DNA of 64,000 nt from Cupriavidus sp. YR651 (GCF_900101625.1 NZ_FMYZ01000001.1:962304-1026303); one strand, 5' to 3'; positions 7,900-16,131 are shown, counted from the stretch's first letter. The notes: generated from the letters alone by a model not told the origin. Numbers and translations are program-made.

Positions 7900-8454
7900 T
7901 CAGTCATGATTTCTTCCTCTACCAAACACCCACGGCAACAGCCTGGCGACATTTAAGGCGTCATCGAGCGCCCGGTGATGCGCGCCCTCAAGATGCAGGC
8001 CGACCAACTCGCAGGCCTTCGCCATCCCGACTTCCTTGCCGATGCGCCGCGTCTTGGCAAAAAGGCGTTTGGCGTTGACATGCGGCATTTCGATAGGAGG
8101 GCTGATACCGTGCCGCGTACTGTCGCGCTCGAGCTGCTTGCGGTCCCACGCGCCCCAGCTTGCCCAGGTTGAGCCGGTCTGCTGATGGCGCGCCACGAAG
8201 GCGCGCAGTGCCGCGGCCACGGCCGGGAACGCGGGGGCGCTGTCCACGTCTGCCTGGCCGATGCCGGTCAGGGACGAGCAGAAGCGCGTCAGCGTCGGAT
8301 TGGCCATCGGGCGTGCGAATGACTGGAAACGCTCTAGGACGGTGCCGTCTGCCATGACCCAAACGGCGCCGATCTCGATGATTTCCATGTCGAACGCTGC
8401 CGCGCTTTCGTCGCACGTGGCCTCAAGGTCTACGACTAGGATTGGACTAAGCAC
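7900..8454 (-). CDS. DEDDh 3'-5' exonuclease (ERI-1/KapD/DnaQ-like)
   Basis: The 184-residue protein begins ILVVDLEATCDE (ExoI, D9 and E11), followed by EIIEIGAVWV. The ExoIII motif HHRALDDALNVARLLP places the catalytic His and Asp near the C-terminus. This pattern fits the KapD/ERI-1 branch of DnaQ-like exonucleases. GTG 8454 is the chosen start, preceded by AGGAGA. It is the third DEDD-type exonuclease on the element but not a close relative of the two Rv2179c-like copies. It lies tail-to-tail with the HEPN gene and downstream of the mobilisation genes, possibly in their transcript. Substrate unknown. Confidence 0.85.
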   Translation of the reverse strand: MLSPILVVDLEATCDESAAAFDMEIIEIGAVWVMADGTVLERFQSFARPMANPTLTRFCSSLTGIGQADVDSAPAFPAVAAALRAFVARHQQTGSTWASWGAWDRKQLERDSTRHGISPPIEMPHVNAKRLFAKTRRIGKEVGMAKACELVGLHLEGAHHRALDDALNVARLLPWVFGRGRNHD

Positions 8455-8505
8455 GCGCTCTCTCCTTCTCTAACCGAAGAATGGCCGGGACCCGGCCGTT
8501 CCGGA

Positions 8506-9135
8506 TCACGGCAGTTTCCATCCATACACGGTCTGATCCGAAGCCGGACCGACGAAGCAGAAGCCTTTGTCCTTGGCCCAGCCTGGTTGATCGCACCTGA
8601 CCAACATTCCGATGCTGCCAGCCTGCGCTAGCCGGTACGCCGCCCGCCCTTCGGGCGTATTGGCCCATGCCGCTGCCGCTTTCTCATCTGTGGCCACGGC
8701 GTAGCCGTCGCCGTAGCCGCTGACGCGGCCAGCGCTGTAGCCGGCCCAGGCCAGGCCGGCAAATGCCAGGGACAACACCGCCGCGCAGCCGGCCATCCAG
8801 CGCGCTTTTTGCTTGCCGGCGACTTGGCACGCGACCTCGCGTGCAGACGTGGCCACCGCTTTGGCCAAATCCGCCTTGGCGGCTTCCGCCGAGGCCTTCA
8901 CCATACTGTCTGCCGCCGCCCTAAAGTCTGTTAACGTCTCCTGGGAAGCTTTCGCAATCTTCGCGGGCATCCGCTCGTACAACTTTTGGTGGTATTGCAA
9001 GGCAATGAGCACATCCCACAGCGCATCGTTATTCTTTAGGCCGAGCGAATCTCGCAGCCGGTACATGTCTTGCCGGTCCGCTTCGGTTGGTTGCTTGCGT
9101 AGCAGCTTCGCAAAGCGGTCGTCGAGTTCAGTCAT
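8506..9135 (-). CDS. Membrane-anchored mobilisation accessory protein (MobE/TraM-like position)
   Basis: The 209-residue protein has a helical N-terminal half (about 1-110), one membrane segment (WMAGCAAVLSLAFAGLAWAG, about 113-132) and a short C-terminal domain with two cysteines. It overlaps the end of the ParA-like gene by 8 bases, so the two are coupled. In RP4 (traK-L-M) and pTF-FC2 (mobC-D-E) the third gene on this side of oriT encodes a transfer-enhancing accessory. The name here rests on position and general character, not on recognised sequence similarity. Confidence 0.65.
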   Translation of the reverse strand: MTELDDRFAKLLRKQPTEADRQDMYRLRDSLGLKNNDALWDVLIALQYHQKLYERMPAKIAKASQETLTDFRAAADSMVKASAEAAKADLAKAVATSAREVACQVAGKQKARWMAGCAAVLSLAFAGLAWAGYSAGRVSGYGDGYAVATDEKAAAAWANTPEGRAAYRLAQAGSIGMLVRCDQPGWAKDKGFCFVGPASDQTVYGWKLP

Positions 9136-9811
9136 GCATTACCTCGCGCAGCACCTTCTTTGCCTCATTGCGCCAACGGGCAAGCTCCGCGCGGTTGCCT
9201 AACGGCAGTTCCTTGATTGCTACTGCAACGCTCATACGCTTGCTGTAGATGTCATCGCTCACGCGGTCGGCCAAGTCCGGGAACGTCACCGACCGCCCGC
9301 CGCGCTCTTCCACCACAGCCCGCAGCTTAGATCCATTGTAAAGCTCGAATTTCCTTTCCTCCCCAAAGTACCCGTTTCGCAGGACATGGACCGCCGAATT
9401 CGGGATTGCTTCCATGTATTCTTTGAGTAATTCGAGGCTATCCCGCTGACGGTTCACGACCCACAACGTGACCAGCTTCCGCTTGAGCTCCACCAAGGTG
9501 CTATTCAGCGTTTCACCATAAGCACTGACACCTTTGTTATTCCTGGCGGCCGTATTGATGACCACGACGCTATCTGGCTTGCTCTCGCAAAGGTTCACCA
9601 CCTGAATCCAGCCGTCCGCCTCGTCAAGGTTCACCAGCTCCGCCTCCGTACCGTCCTTGTAGGCTTTCCACACATCCGGGTTGGTTGTGTCGGACTCGAT
9701 CAGTAAGACGCTCTCCCCTAGCTCTTGCAGGTAGTCCACGGTTGCCATGGTTACCAGGGACTTGCCAACACCGCCCTTGCTGCCGCCGATCAGGTAGATG
9801 TTTTTCGCCAT
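9128..9811 (-). CDS. ParA/MinD-type ATPase of the mobilisation module (TraL/MobD-like)
   Basis: The 227-residue protein opens with a deviant Walker A motif, SKGGVGKSLVT (KGGVGKS at 12-18), diagnostic of the ParA/MinD/VirC1 class. It starts at ATG 9811, 12 bases downstream of the TraK/MobC-like gene. In RP4 traL and pTF-FC2 mobD a ParA-like ATPase occupies the same place and assists relaxosome recruitment or transfer efficiency. A partition role is less likely because no ParB partner or parS array was seen. The ATPase class is certain; the exact role is inferred from synteny. Confidence 0.8.
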   Translation of the reverse strand: MAKNIYLIGGSKGGVGKSLVTMATVDYLQELGESVLLIESDTTNPDVWKAYKDGTEAELVNLDEADGWIQVVNLCESKPDSVVVINTAARNNKGVSAYGETLNSTLVELKRKLVTLWVVNRQRDSLELLKEYMEAIPNSAVHVLRNGYFGEERKFELYNGSKLRAVVEERGGRSVTFPDLADRVSDDIYSKRMSVAVAIKELPLGNRAELARWRNEAKKVLREVMHD

Positions 9812-9823
9812 ACCGCTCTCCAG

Positions 9824-10174
9824 TCAAATAGTTACGCTGTCAGGCCGGGGCGCAAAGGTTGCTTTCTGGTTACTCATCTGCCGTGGTGCCACAGTTGTTC
9901 TCTGCTGTTTCCCCGGCGTTGCTGCCTTCTTCGATACTGCTTTTGCTCTCTGCAAGTAGTTCTTCAAAGTCGGAGTTGCAATGTTCAACCCTTCGTTCCG
10001 TAGCGTCTCAGAAATTTGGTCTAGTGAGTACCCACGCTTCTGCATCGCGGCGATCTCTTTCAACAGAATTTTCACAGCTTCCTGCTTACTGTGATCTTGT
10101 CTTTTATTCTTTACTTCAGGCATCTGACGCAGCTTTGATGCAATCGTATCAATTTGCTCACTCGTGTATTTCAT
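9824..10174 (-). CDS. Small HTH-like oriT protein (TraK/MobC-like position)
   Basis: The 116-residue basic protein has a predicted helix-turn-helix around residues 48-80 (GYSLDQISETLRNEGLNIA). The disordered, positively charged C-terminal tail suits DNA binding. It is transcribed leftward, away from the structured oriT region, as are RP4 traK and pTF-FC2 mobC, whose products bind oriT and aid nicking. Its own promoter probably overlaps oriT, allowing autoregulation. Assignment is mainly positional. Confidence 0.65.
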   Translation of the reverse strand: MKYTSEQIDTIASKLRQMPEVKNKRQDHSKQEAVKILLKEIAAMQKRGYSLDQISETLRNEGLNIATPTLKNYLQRAKAVSKKAATPGKQQRTTVAPRQMSNQKATFAPRPDSVTI

Positions 10175-10492
10175 CTATCACCTCGCATGATTGTTTTAAA
10201 GATGATGACAGAATATTGCCTTTTCTTGCTGTTACGAAGCAAGCATAATTACCTCTCAAACGGTTTTTTAGTTTGAACAAGGTAGGCGTAGTGAGGCATA
10301 ACAGGATGGCCGTTGTAACACACATGCAGAGCATGTGGTTTCAACGGACGTCTGGTCCGTTCGGCGCTTCGCTTCTCACAGCCCAGACTCATCCTGCAAG
10401 GGGATCCCCCCTTGACCCCGGGACAGCGCGGCGCTTCGCTTCTTGCTGTCCCACACTGGCGCATACCTACTAGGGCACGAAGGAGATAAGGG
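10175..10492. other. Candidate origin of transfer (oriT)
   Basis: This gene-free region lies between divergent mobilisation genes, where RP4 and pTF-FC2 have oriT. It is full of inverted repeats: CTTGCT/AGCAAG (10225-10243), TCAAAC/GTTTGA (10256-10276), CACATGC/GCATGTG (10321-10337), AACGGAC/GTCCGTT (10343-10361) and GGACAGC/GCTGTCC (10421-10451). A 15-base direct repeat, CGGCGCTTCGCTTCT, occurs at 10362-10376 and 10429-10443. The minus strand carries CATCCTG (10308 to 10302), matching the IncP-type nick consensus YATCCTG. On that strand the relaxase gene would lie on the trailing side. A second ATCCTGC on the plus strand near 10391 is an alternative. Confidence 0.6.
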
Positions 10493-10804
10493 TTGCCGTT
10501 CGAAACACAGGGGCTGGAGCCGCTCGATGCGGTTTTGAATATGCGGCTGACTTCGGCGGAAAAGGCCCGGTTGAAAGAGGACGCCGACATTGCCGGACTG
10601 AGCATGTCGGAGTTGGTCCGCCGCCGCTACTTTGGCAAGCCCATCGTTGCCAATGCGGACACCTTGATGCTGAAGGAGCTGCGCCGCGTCGGCGGCTTGC
10701 TCAAGCACGTTCACAACCAGAGCGGAGGCGCCTACAGCAGGGATACAGCTGGCGCGTTGGTCGCGCTAAAGGTCTACATTGAGAAACTGAGCCATGATCG
10801 GTAA
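10493..10804 (+). CDS. Relaxosome accessory protein (TraJ/MobB-like, ribbon-helix-helix type)
   Basis: The 103-residue protein contains NMRLTSAEKARLKEDADIAG followed by LSMSELVRRRYFGKP, the ribbon-helix-helix pattern of MobC/TraJ/NikA-type oriT-binding proteins. It starts at TTG 10493 with AGGAGATA at 10481-10488. Its last 11 bases overlap the relaxase start, the usual coupling in such modules. It would bind an inverted repeat near the nick site and load the relaxase. The gene family is clear; the RP4-style label follows from module order. Confidence 0.85.
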   Translation: MPFETQGLEPLDAVLNMRLTSAEKARLKEDADIAGLSMSELVRRRYFGKPIVANADTLMLKELRRVGGLLKHVHNQSGGAYSRDTAGALVALKVYIEKLSHDR

Positions 10805-12563
10805 GAAGGTCCACAGCTCGAAGGTCAAGAATAAGGCCGCGAGCGTTCGTGACCTGGCCGACTACATCCGGAAGCCTGAACGGCTTAATCCTCAGGAGAA
10901 GGTGATTTACGCCAACGGGCGAGCGTTCATCACGGATAGCCATGCCGCTCAGCGTGAAGAAATGGTGGCGCTAGCTTCGGAAGCTGTGCGCAGCAAGAAC
11001 CCCGTCAATCACTACATTCTCAGTTGGCGCGAGGGCGAGCAGCCTAACCCTGAGCAGATTGAGGAGGCGGTGACCATCTTTCTCGATGAGCTTGGGTTGG
11101 CGGAGCACCAGGCCATCTATGCGTTGCACGCCGATACGGACAACCGTCACTTACACATTGCTGTCAACCGTGTGCATCCAGACACGCTGAAAGTGGTCAA
11201 GATCAATCGCGGCTTCGACATCGAGGCGGTGCACCGGGCGGTGGCCAGAATTGAGCACGCGCAGGGCTGGCAACGCGAGCAGCGCGGGCGCTATCGCGTG
11301 CAGGAGGACGGCGGGCTGGGCCGGGAACACATCGAGGCCGATAGGCAGAGACCTCGCCAGCCTGGGCAGCGCAAGCGCGACATGGAGAACAGGACCGGGG
11401 AAAAGTCGGCGGAGCGCATTGCCATTGAGGAAGGCGCCCCGATCATCAAACGGGCGCAATCCTGGGAGCAGCTGCATCGCGAGCTGGCTGAGAAAGGCAT
11501 GCGCTACGTGAAGAAAGGCAGCGGCGCCATGATCTTTGTTGGCGAGGTTGGCGTGAAGGCCAGCAGCGTCGATAGGGGCGCCAGCCTGGCCAAGCTGCAA
11601 AAGCGGCTTGGCCCGTACCGGCCGCCGTCGCACCAGGAGCGAATAGCCGACCGGCAGCCCGAGCCGATCAATCCTGACGCGCCGCGATGGCGCGAATACA
11701 TTGCCGGGCGGAAGGCGCATTACGCGAGCAAGGCGGCGGAAAAGCAGGCTCAGGGCCAGCGCCAGCAGCAGGAGCGCCTAGAGCTGTCCGCTAGGCTGCG
11801 CGCGCGCCGGAATGAGCTTTTGCGCGGCCCTTGGCGGGGCCGGGGCGACGCGCTCAACGCCCTGCGCAGTGTGATCGCTGCCGAGCAGGCCGCGGAGAAG
11901 GCCGCCATGAGCGAGCGGCACCGGCGGGAGCGGGACACGCACCGCCAGCGATTCCGATCCTATCCTGATCTCGAGGCCTGGTATCGGCTGCAGGAGCAGC
12001 CCGATCTGGCCGAGCAATGGCGTTATCGGGCCAGCGGGCCGCAGGGCATCGAGGGCGACAGCGACGAGCCGGCGACGCCGCGGGACATTCGGGCTTATGC
12101 CCCTGCGATCGTTGGACGCCAGGTGCAATACCTGCGCCGAGAAGGACCTGAGGCGGACTGGTGGGTCGCGTTCGTGGACAAGGGCAAGCGCATCGAGATC
12201 CACGACTGGCGCAACCCGGAGGCTACGCTGGCGGCCTTGCAGTTGGCGGCGCAGAAGTGGGGCAGCTTTACCGTGACAGGAAACGACGAATACAAGGCCA
12301 TGTGCACCAGATTGGCGGCGGCCCACGGGTTCAAGATCCGCAATCCTGAGCTGCAGGAGGCTATTCAGGTTGAGCGACTGCGGATCCGCCAGCAGTGGGT
12401 GCGCAAGCCGAGGACTTCGAACGTTGACGCCTTGGGCGTGCTGGTTGACGAGCTGCGCCGCCAGGCGCCGTGGAGCGAGCCGCCGGTGTCATCACAGCAG
12501 TCAGAAGAACCCGCGCAAGAGGACGCGCAAAGGGGGCGCCCTCGCATGCGAATGCCGCGCTAG
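10794..12563 (+). CDS. MOBP-type relaxase (TraI/MobA-like) with LPD7-like C-terminal domain
   Basis: The 589-residue protein has the relaxase fold at the N-terminus. A probable catalytic tyrosine lies in RDLADYIRKPE (Y24). The metal-binding HxDxDNxHxH motif is LHADTDNRHLHI (about 111-122). The middle is a long Arg/Gln/Glu-rich linker. The C-terminal section around VAFVDKGKRIEIHDWRNP and AAQKWGSFTVTGND resembles the LPD7 domain common in plasmid relaxases. It would cleave oriT, stay covalently bound and pilot the strand. It overlaps the upstream accessory gene by 11 bases and meets the convergent exonuclease gene with a 4-base overlap. No coupling-protein gene is in view. Confidence 0.9.
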   Translation: MIGKKVHSSKVKNKAASVRDLADYIRKPERLNPQEKVIYANGRAFITDSHAAQREEMVALASEAVRSKNPVNHYILSWREGEQPNPEQIEEAVTIFLDELGLAEHQAIYALHADTDNRHLHIAVNRVHPDTLKVVKINRGFDIEAVHRAVARIEHAQGWQREQRGRYRVQEDGGLGREHIEADRQRPRQPGQRKRDMENRTGEKSAERIAIEEGAPIIKRAQSWEQLHRELAEKGMRYVKKGSGAMIFVGEVGVKASSVDRGASLAKLQKRLGPYRPPSHQERIADRQPEPINPDAPRWREYIAGRKAHYASKAAEKQAQGQRQQQERLELSARLRARRNELLRGPWRGRGDALNALRSVIAAEQAAEKAAMSERHRRERDTHRQRFRSYPDLEAWYRLQEQPDLAEQWRYRASGPQGIEGDSDEPATPRDIRAYAPAIVGRQVQYLRREGPEADWWVAFVDKGKRIEIHDWRNPEATLAALQLAAQKWGSFTVTGNDEYKAMCTRLAAAHGFKIRNPELQEAIQVERLRIRQQWVRKPRTSNVDALGVLVDELRRQAPWSEPPVSSQQSEEPAQEDAQRGRPRMRMPR

Positions 12564-13039
12564 CGAAACGCGTAAGCGTGCGCGCGAGCGTCGTGCAGCG
12601 CGTGGTGCCGGCCACCATGCTCGCGATAGTAGGCTTCCAGCTTCCCGACATCGAGGCGGTCTCCGATGTGCTCGGACATCCAGCCGCCCGGCACGTCGCG
12701 GTCCAGCAGGTCAAACATTAGGTCGATGTCGCCCTGGTAGTCGAAGCAAAGGATCGGCTGCGGCCTAGCGGGCACAGCAAGCAGCCATGCCTGCAGCTCC
12801 GTGCGCAGCTGCGCGGCCGGCATCGAGCGGCCCGGAATCTGCCCGAGTTGCGGCAGCACGGCCGCGCGCACAAACTCGCTGCAAAGCAGACGATCGAAAT
12901 CCGCGCACTCGCCATAAAACTCGCGTCCATCCTCGCCCACGATCGCCAGACTGATGAGCTGGCAGTTCAGAAAATCGGTGAACTCGGTATCGATGAAGTA
13001 GCGGAACCCGGACTGCAGCATCATTTGCGTGAGTTCCAT
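12560..13039 (-). CDS. Rv2179c-like DEDD 3'-5' exoribonuclease, copy 2
   Basis: The 159-residue protein carries YFIDTEFTDFLNCQLISLAI (D17, E19), LCFDYQGDIDLMFDLLD (98-113) and RHHALHDARAHAYAF (final D150), the same three motifs as copy 1 at 4209-4730. The N-terminal 12 residues differ from those of copy 1. It is on the opposite strand, convergent with the relaxase gene (4-base overlap) and divergent from the HTH gene at 13510, with an 80-aa gene between. In copy 1 the decayed HTH gene sits directly upstream on the same strand. Pairing of this exonuclease with an HTH protein is thus conserved while the layout is rearranged. Function beyond nuclease class unknown. Confidence 0.85.
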   Translation of the reverse strand: MELTQMMLQSGFRYFIDTEFTDFLNCQLISLAIVGEDGREFYGECADFDRLLCSEFVRAAVLPQLGQIPGRSMPAAQLRTELQAWLLAVPARPQPILCFDYQGDIDLMFDLLDRDVPGGWMSEHIGDRLDVGKLEAYYREHGGRHHALHDARAHAYAFR

Positions 13040-13120
13040 TTTCCTTCCTCTGTCGATGCCCGCGGAGGTCGGGACATCAATATTTATAGATAGGCGACCG
13101 GCGTGATGAGCAACTCCCGC

Positions 13121-13363
13121 TTAGCGCTTAACCATAAGCTGCCGTTCGGCTTCGCTCAGTTGATCCCGGTGTAGGTACACCCCTTTCGCGGCGCGCGGCA
13201 CGCCAACCAGGCAGCCCTCAACACTACCGCCGACCAGCCCCACAACCTTTCCTTCAGGGGTCAGCCCCCACGCGGCGAGATGCCACACAGTTGGCGGGGC
13301 GGATTCTTTCACATCGGGATGGACGAAAAACCAGTCAGTTGCGGGAATGATCTGCGTGTACAT
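13121..13363 (-). CDS. Small hypothetical protein
   Basis: An 80-residue protein starting MYTQIIPATDWFFVHPD, with a Gly-rich turn (GKVVGLVGGSVEG) and a charged C-terminus (LSEAERQLMVKR). No motif is recognised. It has no signal peptide. Its start is preceded by AAGGACGTGC on the minus strand. It lies upstream of the exonuclease in the same direction and may be cotranscribed. The folded-looking composition and its position between two related genes support it being real. It could encode a partner of the HTH-exonuclease module. Confidence 0.55.
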   Translation of the reverse strand: MYTQIIPATDWFFVHPDVKESAPPTVWHLAAWGLTPEGKVVGLVGGSVEGCLVGVPRAAKGVYLHRDQLSEAERQLMVKR

Positions 13364-13481
13364 TGGCGCACGTCCTTGGAAAGTTGATACTCCAGAGTAA
13401 CCTATAAATCACTGATGATGACTGGCGGGCCGCGGATTTTCTGCCGGACTCAGGCCGTCGCCCCGCGCGCACGGCCTGCCC

Positions 13482-13503
13482 AAGCGTTGGCAACGCTTGC
13501 CAA
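13482..13503. promoter_or_regulatory. Overlapping palindromes, likely operator of the HTH gene
   Basis: AAGCGTT-GGC-AACGCTT (13482-13498) and TTGGCAA-CGC-TTGCCAA (13487-13503) are two perfect 7-bp-arm palindromes overlapping by 12 bases, ending just upstream of the HTH start codons. Such a site suits a dimeric XRE repressor acting on its own gene. No clear -35/-10 pair was recognised. Confidence 0.55.
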
Positions 13504-13509
13504 GCCGGG

Positions 13510-13788
13510 TTGCTGCTGGCGATGGGAGCGGGCATCAAGATTGCCCGCTTGCGGCGCGGCGAGTCGATCGGCTTTGCGCGCCAACGGGCGGGCGTCACCC
13601 GAAACACCTGGACAAAGTTGGAGGAAGACGGCCCGGGCGTGGCTATCGGCCTGCCGGTCGAGGTTCTGCTCCCCTACGGGTTCGATCGGCAAGTCTTCGA
13701 GTTGGCATCCCCAGAGGCCGATGGAATGGGTAAGCGTCCGGACCTGAAACGACTGCCAAAGCGAGGAAATTCCCGCGCCAAAGTTTGA
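13510..13788 (+). CDS. XRE-type helix-turn-helix regulator
   Basis: The 92-residue protein contains GIKIARLRRGESIGFARQRAG followed by VTRNTWTKLEED, a Cro/C1-type helix-turn-helix near the N-terminus. PYGFDRQVFELAS and a basic tail follow. TTG 13510 and ATG 13522 are both possible starts. Overlapping palindromes lie immediately upstream, suggesting autoregulation. A decayed paralogue lies at about 3925-4195 beside the other exonuclease copy. This association suggests that it regulates or neutralises the exonuclease module, as an antitoxin-like repressor would, but that is unproven. Confidence 0.7.
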   Translation: MLLAMGAGIKIARLRRGESIGFARQRAGVTRNTWTKLEEDGPGVAIGLPVEVLLPYGFDRQVFELASPEADGMGKRPDLKRLPKRGNSRAKV

Positions 13789-13849
13789 CCACTCGCGCCT
13801 AGAAAAAAGGCCCGCGAAGGATCGCTGGCCTACCTGCTCGAGCTGCTCC

Positions 13850-16069
13850 TTAATTCCCCATCGCGACTTTCCCGCCCCAGCGCGCAAAGGTCTGGACGTG
13901 GTTATCGATCTTGCTGTCGAGCTCCTTGGCGAGGCGCGCCTCCATACCGTTCCCGAACCACGCGATCACCCGGTCCGGCAGCTCGTAGACCATGTTGAAG
14001 AGAACCTGCACCATCAAGATTAGCAGGATCAGCAGCAGCGCGAAGAAGCCAAGTATGCTCAGGACTCCGGTAACGGAGTTCCCTTGCACATTCGCCAGGG
14101 CGGGCCCAAACATCTGGAACAGTAGCGTGCCAACCAGTACAGAAGCAGCAGACGCGAAGAAGAAGCCGAGCACCATAAGCCCGGGGCGCAGCAGCATGTT
14201 CAGGATGTAGAGATAGCCCTTCTCCGTCCGCTGACCCAGACCCTCACCCTCAGCGTGCAGGTGAGAGAAAGCCCATACCTGCGCGGCGATCAGTCCTTCA
14301 ATGAAGCTAGCGAAGTAACTCACCAAGGCGGTGAACCAAGTGATGAACGGGATGAACGGCACGTAGAACGACAGGATCATCCCCATAACAAGCATCGCGC
14401 CGAGGACAAATGGGGCGATGCCAACGAGATCTGACAGGATTGTTCCGAATATTCCGCCTTGCTTCAGCAGCTTGGCCTGCAGTCCGGAGACCGTCGTTGT
14501 TCCTGCGCTTTCCGAAGCTCCCAGACCGGCGGCCGTCACAGGCGTGCTACGCGCAACCACAGAAGCAGCGTAAGCCGTCTGGACGCCGGTTAGCAGCCAG
14601 TCACCCAGGTTTTTCGCCGCAATCAGCGGGTTCACCATCCCGTTGCCGCCCGAATCGCCAGCTACTCCGTTTGTCATGGCGAGCGTGATTGCCTGACCGA
14701 CAGAGCAGTTGCCGGTAGCCGTCCCCATGCCTGCAGCCGTGCCGGCCTCGCCCAGCAACCCAGGCTCGTCACAATAGTCCTCGGTGCGACTGGCTACTGC
14801 CGTGCTGGCCTTGATGCCAAGGGAAGCTAGCCCATCGTGAACCGACTCGATCCGCCGGCCACCGGCGACCGCAAGCGCGTCCTCAGGACTTTGCACTTGT
14901 AGCGTCGTCTGCGTCATCGCCGTCTGAATGGCTGCGTTCATTTCCGCAAAGGTGCTGTACCAAGAGCCAATCGTTGTCCAGCCACCCTCCCGCATATTCG
15001 ACAACGCCCGGTCTTTTAGCGAGTGGTCTTCCTTCGACTCGCTGCGCACCGCCGCCAGGAATTGTTGTTGGGCCTCAAACATGGTCTTGGCCACCGCCAT
15101 GTCCGGGTAGAGAGGCGTTGGATTGACGCGCATGTGGGTCTGGCCGTCTTCTGCCGCGTAGGCGTCAAACCATGCCTGTGCCAGCTGCTGGATCTGGCTG
15201 TTCGCCGACTGCAGCACGATCGGGTAGTGCTGATTTGTCCGGTCGGCAATGGCCGCAATCTTGTCATAGTCCACCGCAGCATTCCGGAAGCCGAGGACGC
15301 TGTACGATGACCGGGTGCTATTGCCATGCGTGACGATCGTGATGCTGCCGCAGGCATCCGGCGCGACCAGCCTTGTGCCGTCGAATGTAATTTCATGCAT
15401 TGGTTGGCCAGTCTTGCTCCGAAAATCGTTGCTTAGCATCGTGCAAACATGCATCGCAAAGAGGTCGCGCCCAAGCTCGCCGGTAAAACCGACCGTGCCC
15501 ACCCCTTGCGCGATTGCCGGCGGCGGCACGATGGCCTCGAAGTCGGCGGCGCGATCGATGGCCGTGGTAGAGAGCAAATTCGCGATGCCGATCCCCAGGA
15601 TACCAACCGTCATCATGATGGATTGTGCGAGGGAAAATCCCCCGAACACTGGCAGCATGCCACCGACGCCAATTGTCATGCGGATTGGCAACCAGAGCGT
15701 ACTCAGCCGTTTGCCGAGCACTTCTCCTTCGTGGGCCGTCTGAGCGATCCCGGAAATTACGTGGTAACCAACCCAAGTTGCACCGATGACGAACAGGCAC
15801 GCATTGAAGATGAAGAACATGCTACCGAGCAGTTCAGTCGGCGGGCCGATGGCGGCGAACGGGTTTTGCCCGAACTCGCCTAGCATGTTGTTGAGGATGG
15901 TGCGGGCCTTGTCTCCCGCGCCAGAGCCAGCGGCCTCGATCTGGCCATAGGTCGGCATATCCCCCATCGACTGTGCCATGGTCTGTGCCGACCATGAAAT
16001 CAGCACTAGGCTTAATGTAAGGGCCAGGAGAAGAAGGATTGCGTGGTTGCGACGGGCATAGAGATTCAT
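13850..16069 (-). CDS. DotA/TraY-family conjugative membrane protein
   Basis: The 739-residue protein starts with a signal-like helix (AILLLLALTLSLVLISWSA, about 11-29). Several membrane segments follow (around GSMFFIFNACLFVIGATWVG and TIGVGGMLPVFGG). A long periplasmic region (about 150-450) comes next, then a second hydrophobic cluster (IAPFVLGAMLVMGMILSF; ILGFFALLLILLILM). This layout is that of DotA/TraY proteins of I-type type IV secretion/conjugation systems. The start ATG 16069, after GGGGAA, was preferred over the longer frame opening at 16165. No other I-type transfer genes are in the window, so it is an orphan here or the end of a cluster beyond the left edge. A 16-kb gap argues against simple continuity. 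Confidence 0.8.
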   Translation of the reverse strand: MNLYARRNHAILLLLALTLSLVLISWSAQTMAQSMGDMPTYGQIEAAGSGAGDKARTILNNMLGEFGQNPFAAIGPPTELLGSMFFIFNACLFVIGATWVGYHVISGIAQTAHEGEVLGKRLSTLWLPIRMTIGVGGMLPVFGGFSLAQSIMMTVGILGIGIANLLSTTAIDRAADFEAIVPPPAIAQGVGTVGFTGELGRDLFAMHVCTMLSNDFRSKTGQPMHEITFDGTRLVAPDACGSITIVTHGNSTRSSYSVLGFRNAAVDYDKIAAIADRTNQHYPIVLQSANSQIQQLAQAWFDAYAAEDGQTHMRVNPTPLYPDMAVAKTMFEAQQQFLAAVRSESKEDHSLKDRALSNMREGGWTTIGSWYSTFAEMNAAIQTAMTQTTLQVQSPEDALAVAGGRRIESVHDGLASLGIKASTAVASRTEDYCDEPGLLGEAGTAAGMGTATGNCSVGQAITLAMTNGVAGDSGGNGMVNPLIAAKNLGDWLLTGVQTAYAASVVARSTPVTAAGLGASESAGTTTVSGLQAKLLKQGGIFGTILSDLVGIAPFVLGAMLVMGMILSFYVPFIPFITWFTALVSYFASFIEGLIAAQVWAFSHLHAEGEGLGQRTEKGYLYILNMLLRPGLMVLGFFFASAASVLVGTLLFQMFGPALANVQGNSVTGVLSILGFFALLLILLILMVQVLFNMVYELPDRVIAWFGNGMEARLAKELDSKIDNHVQTFARWGGKVAMGN

Positions 16070-16131
16070 TGTCGATTCCCCTATTCGGTTACATGACCGG
16101 CCTCGGACAAGCGGCCAGCCGGGCCAAGGGT

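Noticed and set aside
9128..9811. Plasmid partition ParA
   Set aside because: No ParB gene or centromere-like array nearby; the position within the mobilisation module fits a TraL/MobD-like role better.
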